Positions 25,341-34,277 are shown, counted from the stretch's first letter. The stretch: 64,000 nucleotides of DNA from Kuafuiihalomonas sp964473255 (GCA_964473255.1 CAYYOT010000017.1:1-64000); one strand, 5' to 3'. Notes: a model not told the origin generated them from the sequence alone. Translations and numbers: made by a program.

Positions 25341-26078
25341 TCACGGCGGGAGGCGTTTTTGGGGGTCGACGGGGCGACCGTCGATGCGGAGCTCGAAGTA
25401 CAGGTACGGCACGCCGGTGCCCTCACCGTCGCCGACGCGGGCGAGGGCTTGGCCTTGGCGAACGACATCGCCGGTCTTCACGCAGTTGATCGCGTTCCTC
25501 GCATAGAGCGTGAACGAGCCCGGACCGTGGCGGAGGATGATCGCCCGACCGAAGCCCGCCTGCTGACCGACAAAGGTCACATCGCCCGCGCGACTGGCCC
25601 GCACGGGGCTGCCCATCGGCGCACCGAGATCGAGGCCGGGATGGGGCTCGCCGTCGACAGCCCCAAAGCGAGCAAGGATGACGCCGTCCACCGGCCAGGC
25701 GAAGCCGGCTTTCGACGACGGTAGGTCGACCACCACCGGCATCGGACAGCCGGTCCCATCGTCGACCGGACTCGCCGCCGGGATCCGAGACTCGGAGCCC
25801 GAACCGCTCCGGCCGACCGCCACCGGACTCGATGCTGCAGTCGGAATCAGCAGCCGCTGTCCGATCTCGAGAGTGGTCGGGTCGTCGATCTCGTTGAGCT
25901 CGGCCAGCCGTCGAACCGGGACTCCGTAGCGCTCGGCGATCGCATACAGCGTGTCGCCCGGCTCGACGACGTGCACCGGGTAGCGGTCGGCCAGCTCGGG
26001 CCTCAGGGCGGGCGGAGTGCGGGGACCGCAGGCCCCGGCAAAGACGATGAGGGTGGCCAGAGCGAGGCGGTGCCTCAC
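25341..26078 (-). CDS. nlpD: NlpD-like lipoprotein: LysM domain plus degenerate LytM/M23 domain
   Basis: 245 residues from a GTG that overlaps the surE stop by 4 bases; lipobox Cys17 in LIVFAGAC. Residues ~34-79 are a LysM domain (HVVEPGDTLYAIAERYGV). Residues ~125-245 are an M23 domain in which HPGLDLG keeps the first His/Asp pair, but the usual YAH is YAR and the usual HxH is YLY, so later zinc/catalytic histidines are lost. That pattern and the surE neighbour match NlpD/EnvC-type amidase activators in cell division rather than an active endopeptidase. Confidence 0.85.
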   Translation of the reverse strand: MRHRLALATLIVFAGACGPRTPPALRPELADRYPVHVVEPGDTLYAIAERYGVPVRRLAELNEIDDPTTLEIGQRLLIPTAASSPVAVGRSGSGSESRIPAASPVDDGTGCPMPVVVDLPSSKAGFAWPVDGVILARFGAVDGEPHPGLDLGAPMGSPVRASRAGDVTFVGQQAGFGRAIILRHGPGSFTLYARNAINCVKTGDVVRQGQALARVGDGEGTGVPYLYFELRIDGRPVDPQKRLPP

Positions 26079-26887
26079 GGATCGTCCTCGTCGAAGGAGA
26101 GGGCATCGAGGGAGCGAAGCACTGTGCCGTGGCGCTCTACGCCGTCGAGCTCGAAAGCCGGAAGGCCGTGTTCCAAGACCTGGGCCTGCGTCACGTCGAC
26201 CCCCAGCGGGGTCACCGATACGACGCCGTTCAAGACGGCGGTGCAGTCGCTTCCCGGTACGTCCGGCGGCCGGCGCGGGCGCCCACCGATCCAGTAATAG
26301 GGACTCCCGCGTGGATCGTCGCGTTTCTCGACGTGGTGACGAAAGAGCCGATGTCCCAAGAAGGTCGTTTGGTAGCGCTCGGCGGGTCCGGGCGGCACAT
26401 TGACGTTCAGGACGGTGTCGGGCGGAAGACCATGCTCGATGAGCCGCTCCACGAGCTTTGCCGTGAACGAAGCAGCCGGATCGTAGCCGGCCCCCGGCTC
26501 GGTGCACGATACGGCCACCGACGGTACGCCCATCAGCGTGCCCTCCATGGCCCCGGCGACCGTACCCGAATAGTGCACGTCGTAGCTGAGGTTCGGACCG
26601 TTGTTGATCCCCGAGACCACGACGTTGGGGCGTTCCGGGAGCAGCTCGTTGACGGCCAGATAGATGCAGTCGGCCGGCGTTCCCTGGACCATCCACCAGC
26701 CGCTCCGGATCTCGTGGCTTCGGAGCGGCGCATGGAGCGAGATCTTGTGAGACACGCCAGACTGGTTGCGGTCCGGAGCCGCCACGTACAGCCGCCCGAG
26801 CCGAGCCAGCGGCTCCACCAGAGCCTCGAGACCGGGGGCAAAGATCCCGTCGTCGTTCGTCAAAAGGATGGAGGGTGGGCCACTCAT
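26075..26887 (-). CDS. surE: 5'-nucleotidase/acid phosphatase SurE
   Basis: 270 residues. Metal-site N-terminus LLTNDDGIFAPGLEALVEPL, catalytic loop DRNQSGVSHKISL, and the VSGINNGPNLSYDVHYSGTVAGAMEG block are all present. SurE hydrolyses nucleoside monophosphates and short polyphosphate and is linked to stationary-phase survival. The surE-nlpD order is the same as in many Proteobacteria. The start ATG 26887 overlaps the stop of a doubtful small upstream frame by 4 bases. Confidence 0.94.
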   Translation of the reverse strand: MSGPPSILLTNDDGIFAPGLEALVEPLARLGRLYVAAPDRNQSGVSHKISLHAPLRSHEIRSGWWMVQGTPADCIYLAVNELLPERPNVVVSGINNGPNLSYDVHYSGTVAGAMEGTLMGVPSVAVSCTEPGAGYDPAASFTAKLVERLIEHGLPPDTVLNVNVPPGPAERYQTTFLGHRLFRHHVEKRDDPRGSPYYWIGGRPRRPPDVPGSDCTAVLNGVVSVTPLGVDVTQAQVLEHGLPAFELDGVERHGTVLRSLDALSFDEDDP

Positions 26888-27183
26888 GCCGGCTCCTCTC
26901 GGGTAGCTCCGAGCTTGATCAATTCAGCATCTGAACGCAAGTTCAGTGCTCGATGAAGTACGAAGAGTGTTGGAGCGTCGTTCGGGTCCGGGAGAGCCGG
27001 GGCGATGAAGGATACGCCGCGGCGCGCTTCGGACGCGGCGGGGTGTACGGCGATCGCTGGCAGATCATCGGCTGGCTTCAGGATCGGCCGACCGAATACG
27101 AGCAAGCGTTTCAGCATGGCGTGTCGGTCCAAGGCCAGGCCGCCTTCGCGCGCGACCTCTTCCCCGGAGTCCGAACCATGAGG
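26888..27183. other. Ambiguous 296-base gap with two overlapping 82-codon frames
   Basis: No gene here is convincing. On the minus strand a frame (TTG at 27132 or ATG at 27117, stop 26884) ends with an ATGA overlap on surE, which would suggest coupling, but no ribosome site precedes it. On the plus strand a frame 26953-27201 (MKYEECWSVVRVRESRG ...) has G/C-rich third positions and a natural-looking composition, but it lacks a ribosome site and runs 18 bases into the M48 gene. Neither resembles a protein I know. A LexA-like palindrome lies inside the gap at 26931-26946. Confidence 0.3.
26931..26946. promoter_or_regulatory. LexA-like palindrome
   Basis: CTGAACGCAAGTTCAG is a perfect inverted repeat with 6-base arms around a 4-base centre and contains GAAC-N4-GTTC. 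That matches the core of Gram-positive-type LexA boxes and is close to the published Myxococcus LexA motif ending GTTCAG. It lies 44 bases upstream of surE (minus) and 6 bases upstream of a doubtful plus-strand frame. The role is inference from sequence alone. Confidence 0.4.
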
Positions 27184-27993
27184 TCAGCCACCGGCCGTTG
27201 ACGCCGGGCGCTCGCATGACGGTCGGCCCTGAACGAGCGCCGACTGATACGCCTTCTCTACCGACATCAGCTGTCCCGCGAGGTCCTTCGCTCGCCGGTC
27301 GGGGGCGGGGTGCGTCGACATGAACTCCGGCGGACCCGCGCCACGCGCGGCCATCATCTGCCACAGCTCGACCGCGGCCTGGGGGTCGAAGGCGGCGTCC
27401 GCCATCATCCGCAGACCGATCGTGTCGGCCTCCTGCTCCTGGGTCCGGCTGTGGGGAAGCGTCCGGCCCAGCTGGATTCCGACGCCCAGGCTCGCCATGA
27501 CCGCCTGCTGGGTTTCGGCACTCGTCTGGAATCCCTGGAGGACCATGGCGAACCCTCCCTGCGCCAGGGCGGACGCCTGTTGCTCGCTGACCCGCTCATT
27601 GCCGTGGCGGGCGATCACGTGTCCGACCTCGTGTCCGATCACCGCCGCGAGCTGGTCGGGCGTCTGAGCAAACTGCACCATTCCCGTGAAGACACCGATT
27701 TTGCGTCCCGGAAGGGCGAAAGCGTTGATCTGCTCGCTCTCGAAGACGACGACCTCCCACGGCTGCCCCTGGTTCAGGCCGGCGGCCCTTAGAATGGCGT
27801 TGCTGATGCACTCGACGTACGACGTCGCCGCAGGGTCTTTGGTGATCGGCTCCGATTCCTTGATGTCGACGAACGCCTGGGCCCCGAGGACCGCCATCTG
27901 CTCCTCATCCATCAGCAGGAGCTGACGTCGACCCGTGGGCGAGGTGGCGCAGGCCGTCGCCGAGCACAGCAGAGCGAGCACGAGGATGCGCAT
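27184..27993 (-). CDS. M48 family metallopeptidase lipoprotein
   Basis: 269 residues from the ATG at 27993: MRILVLALLCSATACATSP is a lipoprotein signal (lipobox Cys15). The catalytic motif HEVGHVIARHG (HExxH type) and the downstream zinc ligand EQEADTIGLRM are intact, with the family stretch INAFALPGRKIGVFTGM in front and STHPAPDRRAKDL behind. It resembles LoiP/YcaL/BepA-type periplasmic proteases that degrade or fold outer-membrane proteins. A small helical protein lies 7 bases upstream in the same transcript. Confidence 0.92.
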   Translation of the reverse strand: MRILVLALLCSATACATSPTGRRQLLLMDEEQMAVLGAQAFVDIKESEPITKDPAATSYVECISNAILRAAGLNQGQPWEVVVFESEQINAFALPGRKIGVFTGMVQFAQTPDQLAAVIGHEVGHVIARHGNERVSEQQASALAQGGFAMVLQGFQTSAETQQAVMASLGVGIQLGRTLPHSRTQEQEADTIGLRMMADAAFDPQAAVELWQMMAARGAGPPEFMSTHPAPDRRAKDLAGQLMSVEKAYQSALVQGRPSCERPASTAGG

Positions 27994-28000
27994 CGCGGAC

Positions 28001-28336
28001 CTACCAGCGCTCCAGGAGGGCCTGGGCTTGATCGAGCCGGCGCGTCGCCTCGGCATCGTCGCCACCGGCCAGGGCAAACTCGGCGCCCGAAAGGGCCCAG
28101 CCGATGCGCTTGTTGACGGAGTCACTCTTCCAGTCGAGCCGCCAGAAGCGATGGTGGTAGTCAGCCCGCATGAGCGCGAGCCGGTCTTGGTTGGAAGCAC
28201 CTGCGGGGATGTGCAGGCGGGCTTCGACTGCGCCGAGCTGGACGTGGTTGGGGGATGGTTCCGAGGATCCGAAGACCAGCGGGCCGACCGCGATCGAGGC
28301 GGCCAACACGACCCCAAAGAGGAGAGAGCGATTCAT
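28001..28336 (-). CDS. Hypothetical exported or membrane-anchored protein upstream of M48 protease
   Basis: 111 residues, not recognised. The N-terminus MNRSLLFGVVLAASIAVGPLVF is a signal peptide or anchor. The rest is predicted helical by composition, with RADYHHRFWRLDWKSDSVNKR and a C-terminal EATRRLDQAQALLERW that looks like part of a helical repeat. It ends 7 bases before the M48 lipoprotein start, so it may be a partner of that protease. The long frame that continues upstream is a shadow of the glycosyltransferase on the other strand. Confidence 0.6.
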   Translation of the reverse strand: MNRSLLFGVVLAASIAVGPLVFGSSEPSPNHVQLGAVEARLHIPAGASNQDRLALMRADYHHRFWRLDWKSDSVNKRIGWALSGAEFALAGGDDAEATRRLDQAQALLERW

Positions 28337-28387
28337 GACCGGGTACATACCAAACCCGGCGCCAGCGGAAACCGATGGGACCCTGTT

Positions 28388-29167
28388 ATGACGGATCGAG
28401 TGACACCCACGGTGTCGATCATCGTGCCCGTCTTGAACGAAGCCACGGCTCTGCCCGCCACGCTGCGACATTTGACCCATCTGAGCCCCCCGCCGGTGGA
28501 CGTCGTGGTCGTCGACGGCGGAAGCTCCGACGGGACCCCCGCGATCGCCCGCGCCGCGGGGGCGACCGTCGTGACCGCCGCGCCGCCTCCCTCCCGGGCC
28601 CGACAGATGAACCAGGGAGCCCGGGTGGCGCGGGGGGACATCCTGGTCTTCCTTCACGCCGATACGTGGCTGCCCCCCGATGCCCTGGCCGTCGTGGCCC
28701 GAGCGCTCGATGAGCCGGCGACGGCCGGGGTCGGATTCGTCTCCATCATGACGGGCCCGGGCCGCACGAGGTGGCTGACCAGTCTTCACAACCTCGTGAA
28801 GACCATCTACGGCCCGCTGTTCTTTCGGCCCTTCGCGTTCTGGCGGAGGGGGCTGAGACTGATCTTCGGCGACCAGGCCCTCAGCTGCCGTCGGTGCGAT
28901 TTCTTTCAGTGCGGCGGCTACGACGAGGCCTGCGAGGTCATGGAGGATGCCTGGCTGTGCGAATCCTTGAATCGGATGGGCCGCATCCGGCTCCTCGACC
29001 GCGTCGTCCTCAGCTCGGATCGTCGCGTCGCGCAGTGGGGGTTTTGGGGAAGCCATGCCCGATACCTGTTCCTGGCGGCCCATTGGGGTTTGGGCCGAAA
29101 GCCCGGTGCCTGGGCCCGGCGTCTCTATGGCGACATTCGCTCCGATCAGCGCACGATCGAACGATAG
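28388..29167 (+). CDS. Family 2 glycosyltransferase (TIGR04283-like)
   Basis: 259 residues from the ATG at 28388. GT2 hallmarks: VSIIVPVLNEATALPATL at the start, VVVVDGGSSDGTPAIARAAG, RARQMNQGARVARGDILVFLHADTWLPPDAL (metal-binding DxD region appears as HAD) and a C-terminal YDEACEVMEDAWLCESLNRMG segment carrying the acidic ED. The GRARQMN and HADT blocks are typical of the TIGR04283 subgroup. A 3' hydrophobic patch (WGSHARYLFLAAHWGL) may be membrane-associated. The acceptor is unknown. It overlaps the convergent small lipoprotein by 22 bases. Confidence 0.85.
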   Translation: MTDRVTPTVSIIVPVLNEATALPATLRHLTHLSPPPVDVVVVDGGSSDGTPAIARAAGATVVTAAPPPSRARQMNQGARVARGDILVFLHADTWLPPDALAVVARALDEPATAGVGFVSIMTGPGRTRWLTSLHNLVKTIYGPLFFRPFAFWRRGLRLIFGDQALSCRRCDFFQCGGYDEACEVMEDAWLCESLNRMGRIRLLDRVVLSSDRRVAQWGFWGSHARYLFLAAHWGLGRKPGAWARRLYGDIRSDQRTIER

Positions 29168-29664
29168 CGCGTCCCGTCGGCGGCGGTGCAGACGCCGCGG
29201 GCCCCTCCGAAGAAGCCCCGGTCGGCGTCGTTGAGGAGGAATCGGCACTCCAGCTCTTGGCCGGCATCCGAAACCAGCCGGGCTCGCGCGCTGGTGCTGC
29301 GTCCTGGGCCCAAAACGGTATTCGTGCGGTCCGGCCACTGCTCGGGGAACGGACCGAAGACATCGGCCCCTTCTTCCATGCCCGGGTCGACGTTCCCGGT
29401 ATCGGTGCCGCGCGGGAGCTGCCCCTCATTGCGCAGGACGACCTGGGCCGAGGCGGCCTCGCCCGTCGGGAGAATGCCCTCGAGGTAACCGTAGTCGATG
29501 GATGGGCTGGTCCAGGTGAGCTCGATCAACGCCAGTTCCAAGAAATCGGGCGGGATGATCTCTTCTTCCAGCTCCGCCTCGGCCTTGGCCGACGGATTCA
29601 CCGACCCCGCGCACGCGACGTGCCCGCCGGCGACGAAGACGAGCACGATCGCGACCAGCTTCAC
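29146..29664 (-). CDS. Hypothetical lipoprotein or secreted protein
   Basis: 172 residues, not recognised. The N-terminus MKLVAIVLVFVAGGHVACAGS is a signal peptide with a possible lipobox cysteine (Cys18; the -3 histidine is atypical). An acidic stretch AEAELEEEIIPPDFLELALIE follows, then a beta-rich region (SAQVVLRNEGQ ... RSTSARARLVSDAGQ), with one further cysteine pair that may be a disulfide. It begins 4 bases inside the TolC-fusion gene stop (ATGA type), so it is in the same transcript as that gene and the kinase. Confidence 0.65.
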   Translation of the reverse strand: MKLVAIVLVFVAGGHVACAGSVNPSAKAEAELEEEIIPPDFLELALIELTWTSPSIDYGYLEGILPTGEAASAQVVLRNEGQLPRGTDTGNVDPGMEEGADVFGPFPEQWPDRTNTVLGPGRSTSARARLVSDAGQELECRFLLNDADRGFFGGARGVCTAADGTRYRSIVR

Positions 29665-32105
29665 GGCGCCTCCGGACGTTCGAGTTCGAGCTGGATGCCC
29701 TCCTCCTGGAAGAACTGCTGCATGCGGTCACGGAACTCTTCCTGCTGTGCAGGGTCCTCGAACTCCACGAAACGGGCGGCGGCCCGCTGCACCCCGACCA
29801 GGTCGACGAGGAAGGTGTACACGGCATTCGCCGCCACCAGCTCCGCGTTCAACGCCTGGTTCTGGGCATCCAGAAGATTCAGGTAACCCGTCGCCCCCTG
29901 GGCGTAGGCTTCACGGATCACTTCCAGGTTTTTGAGCGCGGCGTCGGCCGAAGCTTGCGACAGGTCGATGGCGGCATAGGACGCCCCCGCCTGGTGAAGG
30001 CTCGAACGGATCTGCTCTTCGATCACCAAGGCCAACGAACGACGCTCCAGGAACTGACTCTCGTAGTCCAGCTTGGCCTGCTGGGCCTCGGCAACCCGGT
30101 CCAAGCCGGTGAAGAGCGGGTACTCGGCGTTGAGGGTGAGGAGCCAGGTGAGGTCGGTGGGAAAGCCGAAGCTGATGGGATCCTGGCCGGGAATCGCAAT
30201 AGCCTCCGGCTCCCCCGAGCCATTTCCGGCCTGCGCGACCACGTACCCCAGCTGGCCGGTGACAAAGAACTGCGGCAGCCACCAGGCACGACTCGCGGCG
30301 ACCTGTCGCCGCTGGATACCCTTCAGGCCCGCGTCGACCGCCCGCAGCTCCGGCGAGGCCTCGAGGCCGACCTGCGACATGAAGGAACGAAAGACGCGGA
30401 AGCTCCACTGGTTGTCGATGGCGCTCGACCAGATGCTGCTGCCCAAGAGGTCTTTCGGGTCCTCCACCTCGGACTCGGCGGCGAAGAACGGCTCTTCCAG
30501 CGGGCGGTCCAAGAGACGATTGAGCGCGATCTCAGACTGGTTCCGAGTCGCCAGGGCATCGATGGCCGAGTTCTGATCTTGGGCCAGCTGACTGTCCCAG
30601 CGATAGACCTCGCTGGGGCCAGCCGACCCGACCGAACGCCGGATGACGGCCAGCTCACGATTCGATCGGGTGAGCCGGAGGTTCTGCACCCGGATCCGCT
30701 CGAGCGTCAGGGCCCGCAACACGTTGAGATAGGCGACGCTGGCCGCCTGGATCGTGTCCAGACGCAGGGATGCCTGGTCATATTCGACGCTGTCTTGAAT
30801 GTATTTCTGAATCTTCAGGTTGGCGTACACCGGGTCCCGATAGACCTGCATCTCGGCGGTCGCGGCAAAGTCGAGCTGGTATTGGGCTCGGTTGATTTCG
30901 TCGGCCGTGCGGTCCTCGTCGATGATCGACCCGGTGAGTCCGACGGCGGCCTGCGGCAGCAAAGCCGCCCGCCGCGAGACGATGTCTCGGGCCGAGGCTT
31001 CGACGTTCTGTTCCCCGGCCAGGACGTCGAGGTTTCGCTGGAGTGCTTCCTCGACCACTATCTGCATCGTGAGGCGACGCTTGCTCGTATCCCGCTCCCG
31101 ATTGAGGAGCTCGGCCTCCGTCATGGCGGCCCAGCTGGGGTAGAATTGGATGGCGCGAGCGGTGTCCATGTTGATGACCAGTCGTTCCGTGCGCGAAATG
31201 AAGACCGAGATGCTGCTCGGGCTTTCGCCCAGGACGATGCGCTGGATGTTCAGCGCCACCCGTCGAGCCCGACGGTCGATGCCCAATCCGCTGGCCACAC
31301 CGGCGAGGATTCCCCGCTCGACGTCGGGCCGCCCGACGAGCGAATACGTCTTGAGACGCCGAGCATTGAGGCCGGCGATCAGCGCAAAGTTCTCCTCGCG
31401 CCCCATGCGCAGCGAAGCCCCCACGTAGACGGTGTCCACGTCTTCGGGGATGGCGTCGAGCGCGGCTTGGGCGTCCGTGCCGACGCCCACGAGAACGATC
31501 TCGTACCCCCGTTCCTTGGCGACTTCATCGAAGGCCACCCGCAGCGCCGGAATCTCATCCAAGAGTGAATCCGTGATCAGGGCCGCCATCTTCTCGGGCT
31601 CGAAGAGCCTCTCCATCGTCGTGAAGTCGGTGTCGAAGGCGTCTGGATTCGTCACGTACGTGAATCGACGACGATCGCTCGTTCCTCGCTTCGGGTCCAG
31701 CGGGACGCCCTGAGCCTTCGGATCGATGACGAACGCGCCCACGACTGGCTTGGGAAGGCCATCCCGCAGACCAGCGACGTGCGTACTCAATACTCCCAAC
31801 GTCACCACCACGTCGGTTCGGCGGTCGGACAAGACCTTATCGAGCACGGCATCGATCGACGCCTTGGTCCAAGCGCCCTCGACCTGAAGGTCTTCGGGAA
31901 ACCGGAGGTCGAAGTCGCTGCGAAGGACCGCGGCGATCTCCTCGCGGAAGTCGGCCCGATAGTCCATGCGCACGGGACTGGGCCCGTCGGACACGATCGC
32001 AATGGTGAAGGGTCTCGCTGCGTGTGCCGTCCCCGCCGCCAGCACCATCGAGAGTGCCACCGCCGAACGTGCTGTCCATCCGTTCATGGAAGATGGAGCT
32101 GCCAC
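29661..32105 (-). CDS. Periplasmic binding-protein domain fused to a TolC-type outer-membrane channel
   Basis: 814 residues. GTG start at 32105 preceded by GAGGTG; an ATG six codons later is the alternative. A signal peptide ends at about TAHA. Residues ~32-335 resemble the ABC_sub_bind-type periplasmic binding domain (IAIVSDGPSP, VVVTLGVLSTHVAG, KPVVGAFVIDP, PEDVDTVYVGASLRM). Residues ~365-790 are an outer-membrane efflux (TolC) protein: two rounds of long helical heptads, LPQAAVGLTGS, YPLFTGLDRVAEAQQAKLDYE, AQGATGYLNLLDAQNQALNAEL. The binding module would sit at the periplasmic side of a TolC trimer; this is inference. It is followed by a small lipoprotein (4-base overlap) and preceded by the CHASE kinase (15 bases). 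Confidence 0.83.
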   Translation of the reverse strand: MAAPSSMNGWTARSAVALSMVLAAGTAHAARPFTIAIVSDGPSPVRMDYRADFREEIAAVLRSDFDLRFPEDLQVEGAWTKASIDAVLDKVLSDRRTDVVVTLGVLSTHVAGLRDGLPKPVVGAFVIDPKAQGVPLDPKRGTSDRRRFTYVTNPDAFDTDFTTMERLFEPEKMAALITDSLLDEIPALRVAFDEVAKERGYEIVLVGVGTDAQAALDAIPEDVDTVYVGASLRMGREENFALIAGLNARRLKTYSLVGRPDVERGILAGVASGLGIDRRARRVALNIQRIVLGESPSSISVFISRTERLVINMDTARAIQFYPSWAAMTEAELLNRERDTSKRRLTMQIVVEEALQRNLDVLAGEQNVEASARDIVSRRAALLPQAAVGLTGSIIDEDRTADEINRAQYQLDFAATAEMQVYRDPVYANLKIQKYIQDSVEYDQASLRLDTIQAASVAYLNVLRALTLERIRVQNLRLTRSNRELAVIRRSVGSAGPSEVYRWDSQLAQDQNSAIDALATRNQSEIALNRLLDRPLEEPFFAAESEVEDPKDLLGSSIWSSAIDNQWSFRVFRSFMSQVGLEASPELRAVDAGLKGIQRRQVAASRAWWLPQFFVTGQLGYVVAQAGNGSGEPEAIAIPGQDPISFGFPTDLTWLLTLNAEYPLFTGLDRVAEAQQAKLDYESQFLERRSLALVIEEQIRSSLHQAGASYAAIDLSQASADAALKNLEVIREAYAQGATGYLNLLDAQNQALNAELVAANAVYTFLVDLVGVQRAAARFVEFEDPAQQEEFRDRMQQFFQEEGIQLELERPEAP

Positions 32106-32120
32106 GGGCGCACCTCGGTT

Positions 32121-34121
32121 TCAATTGACGTCGGGATCAAGGCCTCGTCGGCGGCGCGTCAAGACGGTGACCTCCTGAACCGACGTTTCCTCGCCCGCGT
32201 CGGTGCTTTCGACCCATGAGCGCTCGGACCACCACTTCGCGGCGTGCTCCTCGGTCCAGGGTTGACAGACCGTCATCGCTTCCAGACGGGCGACCAGTTC
32301 ACCGTCCACCGGCCGAGCCCCAGGATCTTTTGCCATGCAGTCGGACACCAGCGCGACCAGCAGAGGGTCGACCGGGAATCGAGCCACGTCGGAAAGCAGA
32401 GGCGGAGGACGCCTCTTCTGCTTATCGAGGATCTCGCCCACCGTGCGTCCGGTAAAGGGCGGGCGCCCCGCCAATAGGAAGAAAGCCATACAGCCTACGG
32501 CGTAGACGTCGGCCGGCGGGCCGACGGAGTCCGGGGCGGTGATCGCCTCCGGCGACATGTAGAGGGGCGTCCCCACGATCCGACCGCGGTCCGGTGCCTC
32601 GGCCTCTTCGACCTCCTTCACCAGTCCGAAGTCGAGGATCTTGAGCAGGTCGAACTGCGCTCCGGAACGGGTGATGACGACGTTGCCCGGCTTGACGTCT
32701 CGATGCACGAGACCTGCCGCATGAGCTTCCCGAAGCCCCCGAGCGAGCTGGGTTAGGAAATGTACGGCGCGACCGTCCGCGACCGGCCCTTGCTCGCGGA
32801 CGAGTTCGCTGAGGTCGATGCCATCGAGATACTCCATTGCGTAGTAGAAGACGCCGTCCTCCGTCCGCCCGAAGTCGTACAGAGCCACGACGTTCGGGTG
32901 GCTCAGCTTGCAGGACAGCTGAACTTCTCGCTCGAACCGCGCCACGCTCTTCGGGCTCTGATCGAGCATCAGCTTGAGGGCCGTGGGGCGCTTCATGAGC
33001 GAGTGATGCGCGAGGAAAACCACCCCCATCGCCCCTTCCCCGAGCTTGCGCTCGACCACGTACTGGCCGAGTTCCAGCGCCTTCTCTACCTCTCGCCCCA
33101 GGTTTCGGATCCGACCCGCACCCGCCGCCACCAGCGTCCCCATGAGCCCGAGGAGCAACGTGGCGACCGCAGCCCCGGCCGGAAGCTGCCCCCCTCCCGC
33201 GTACCCTCGGGGGACGGTCGCCCCCACGCGCCAGGTCCGGTCCCCAAACGGAAGACTCTTGATCCAGACCCGTTGCGCGTCTTCGTCCAACGGCGTGCCG
33301 TGGAGGATGAAGCGCCCCTCCGGGCCGATGTCTTCGAGCCACACCGCGACCTCGTCGTCGGGCACCGACTGCTCGACCCAGTCCTCGATGAGCTGGCTCA
33401 CCCGTATGACGATGATCGCGAGACCCTTCGAAGTCTCGGACAGACGCACGAAGCGGTAGATCGCCAGCGCAAACGCTCCGTCCGACACCGCTTCGGCCAG
33501 ACGAAAGGGTGGCGAAAGAACGAGATCATCCGAGTCCATCGCGCGCCGAATGACCTCGGCTCGGCCCGGCTCGAACGTCAGGTCGAGCCCCACCGCATCC
33601 TGCGTCGGCTGCTCGTAAACGATCGGCGCGTGGATCGGTCGACGACCGGCGGGCCGGCGTCCCTCGCCGTCGGGCTCCCAAAGTTCGAGCCCTCCGGTGC
33701 GCTCACGGAATGACGCCCGAGCTTGGGGCTCGACCAGCTCCGCCCACTCGATGGCGTAGACGTGAGGGTAGCGCTCGAGGATGGGGGCGACGTAGGCGGC
33801 GAAGTCGCCTCCGCTCATGCCTTCACCGGTGGCGTTCACGAAGCCAGCGATGCCGGAAACCACTTCCCGGCTGCGGGCGAGGCTCAAGGCCAAAGAAGCG
33901 GTCACGGGCACGCCCACGTCGACCAGCGCCTTCGCGTCGTCGTCCGCGCGACGACGGTCGGCGAGCCAATAAGCCAACCCGCTGAGAACCGCGGTGACGG
34001 CGAAGCCGACGCCGAGGACGCGAACGCTCCAGGCTTGGCTCCGGGTACGGAGGCCCGTCAGTCGGGAAGCGAGCTGTGGCGGGAGGTCTTCGGTGACCGA
34101 CCGATGGGCCTCACCGTTCAT
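32121..34121 (-). CDS. Membrane Ser/Thr protein kinase with CHASE sensor domain
   Basis: 666 residues from the ATG at 34121. One helix (~33-53), then an extracytoplasmic CHASE-type domain (~80-250; FVNATGEGMSGGDFAAY, YPHVYAIEWAELV, VGLDLTFEP), a second helix (~312-335), and a protein kinase domain (~353-605): GEGAMG 361-366, Lys383, HRD 473-475, DFG 497-499, SPE 523-525. The C-terminal tail is short and acidic/basic. It would phosphorylate targets in response to a periplasmic ligand. It sits 15 bases before the binding-protein/TolC fusion, suggesting a sensor paired with transport. The frame open upstream of the ATG is ignored. Confidence 0.9.
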   Translation of the reverse strand: MNGEAHRSVTEDLPPQLASRLTGLRTRSQAWSVRVLGVGFAVTAVLSGLAYWLADRRRADDDAKALVDVGVPVTASLALSLARSREVVSGIAGFVNATGEGMSGGDFAAYVAPILERYPHVYAIEWAELVEPQARASFRERTGGLELWEPDGEGRRPAGRRPIHAPIVYEQPTQDAVGLDLTFEPGRAEVIRRAMDSDDLVLSPPFRLAEAVSDGAFALAIYRFVRLSETSKGLAIIVIRVSQLIEDWVEQSVPDDEVAVWLEDIGPEGRFILHGTPLDEDAQRVWIKSLPFGDRTWRVGATVPRGYAGGGQLPAGAAVATLLLGLMGTLVAAGAGRIRNLGREVEKALELGQYVVERKLGEGAMGVVFLAHHSLMKRPTALKLMLDQSPKSVARFEREVQLSCKLSHPNVVALYDFGRTEDGVFYYAMEYLDGIDLSELVREQGPVADGRAVHFLTQLARGLREAHAAGLVHRDVKPGNVVITRSGAQFDLLKILDFGLVKEVEEAEAPDRGRIVGTPLYMSPEAITAPDSVGPPADVYAVGCMAFFLLAGRPPFTGRTVGEILDKQKRRPPPLLSDVARFPVDPLLVALVSDCMAKDPGARPVDGELVARLEAMTVCQPWTEEHAAKWWSERSWVESTDAGEETSVQEVTVLTRRRRGLDPDVN

Positions 34122-34277
34122 GCCGCCCCCTGCAATCCACCATGCAGGTGGGACCCGAACGTCGTCGATGCCGCTCGGAGGGCCCCACGGCGCAGTGCTA
34201 TCACGCCCGGTCGCTCCATCGAAACGTTCGAGCCTCTGGCTTTGACAAGCAGCGACCCCGATGGTGAGGGTCCTGGC

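Noticed and set aside
29955..31568. 537-codon plus-strand frame inside the TolC fusion region
   Set aside because: Antisense of a clear TolC gene, no recognisable domain and atypical composition.
34242..34247. TTGACA as -35 of the his operon promoter
   Set aside because: No acceptable -10 at 16-18 bases and it would start transcription at the leader ATG, leaving no room for its ribosome site.
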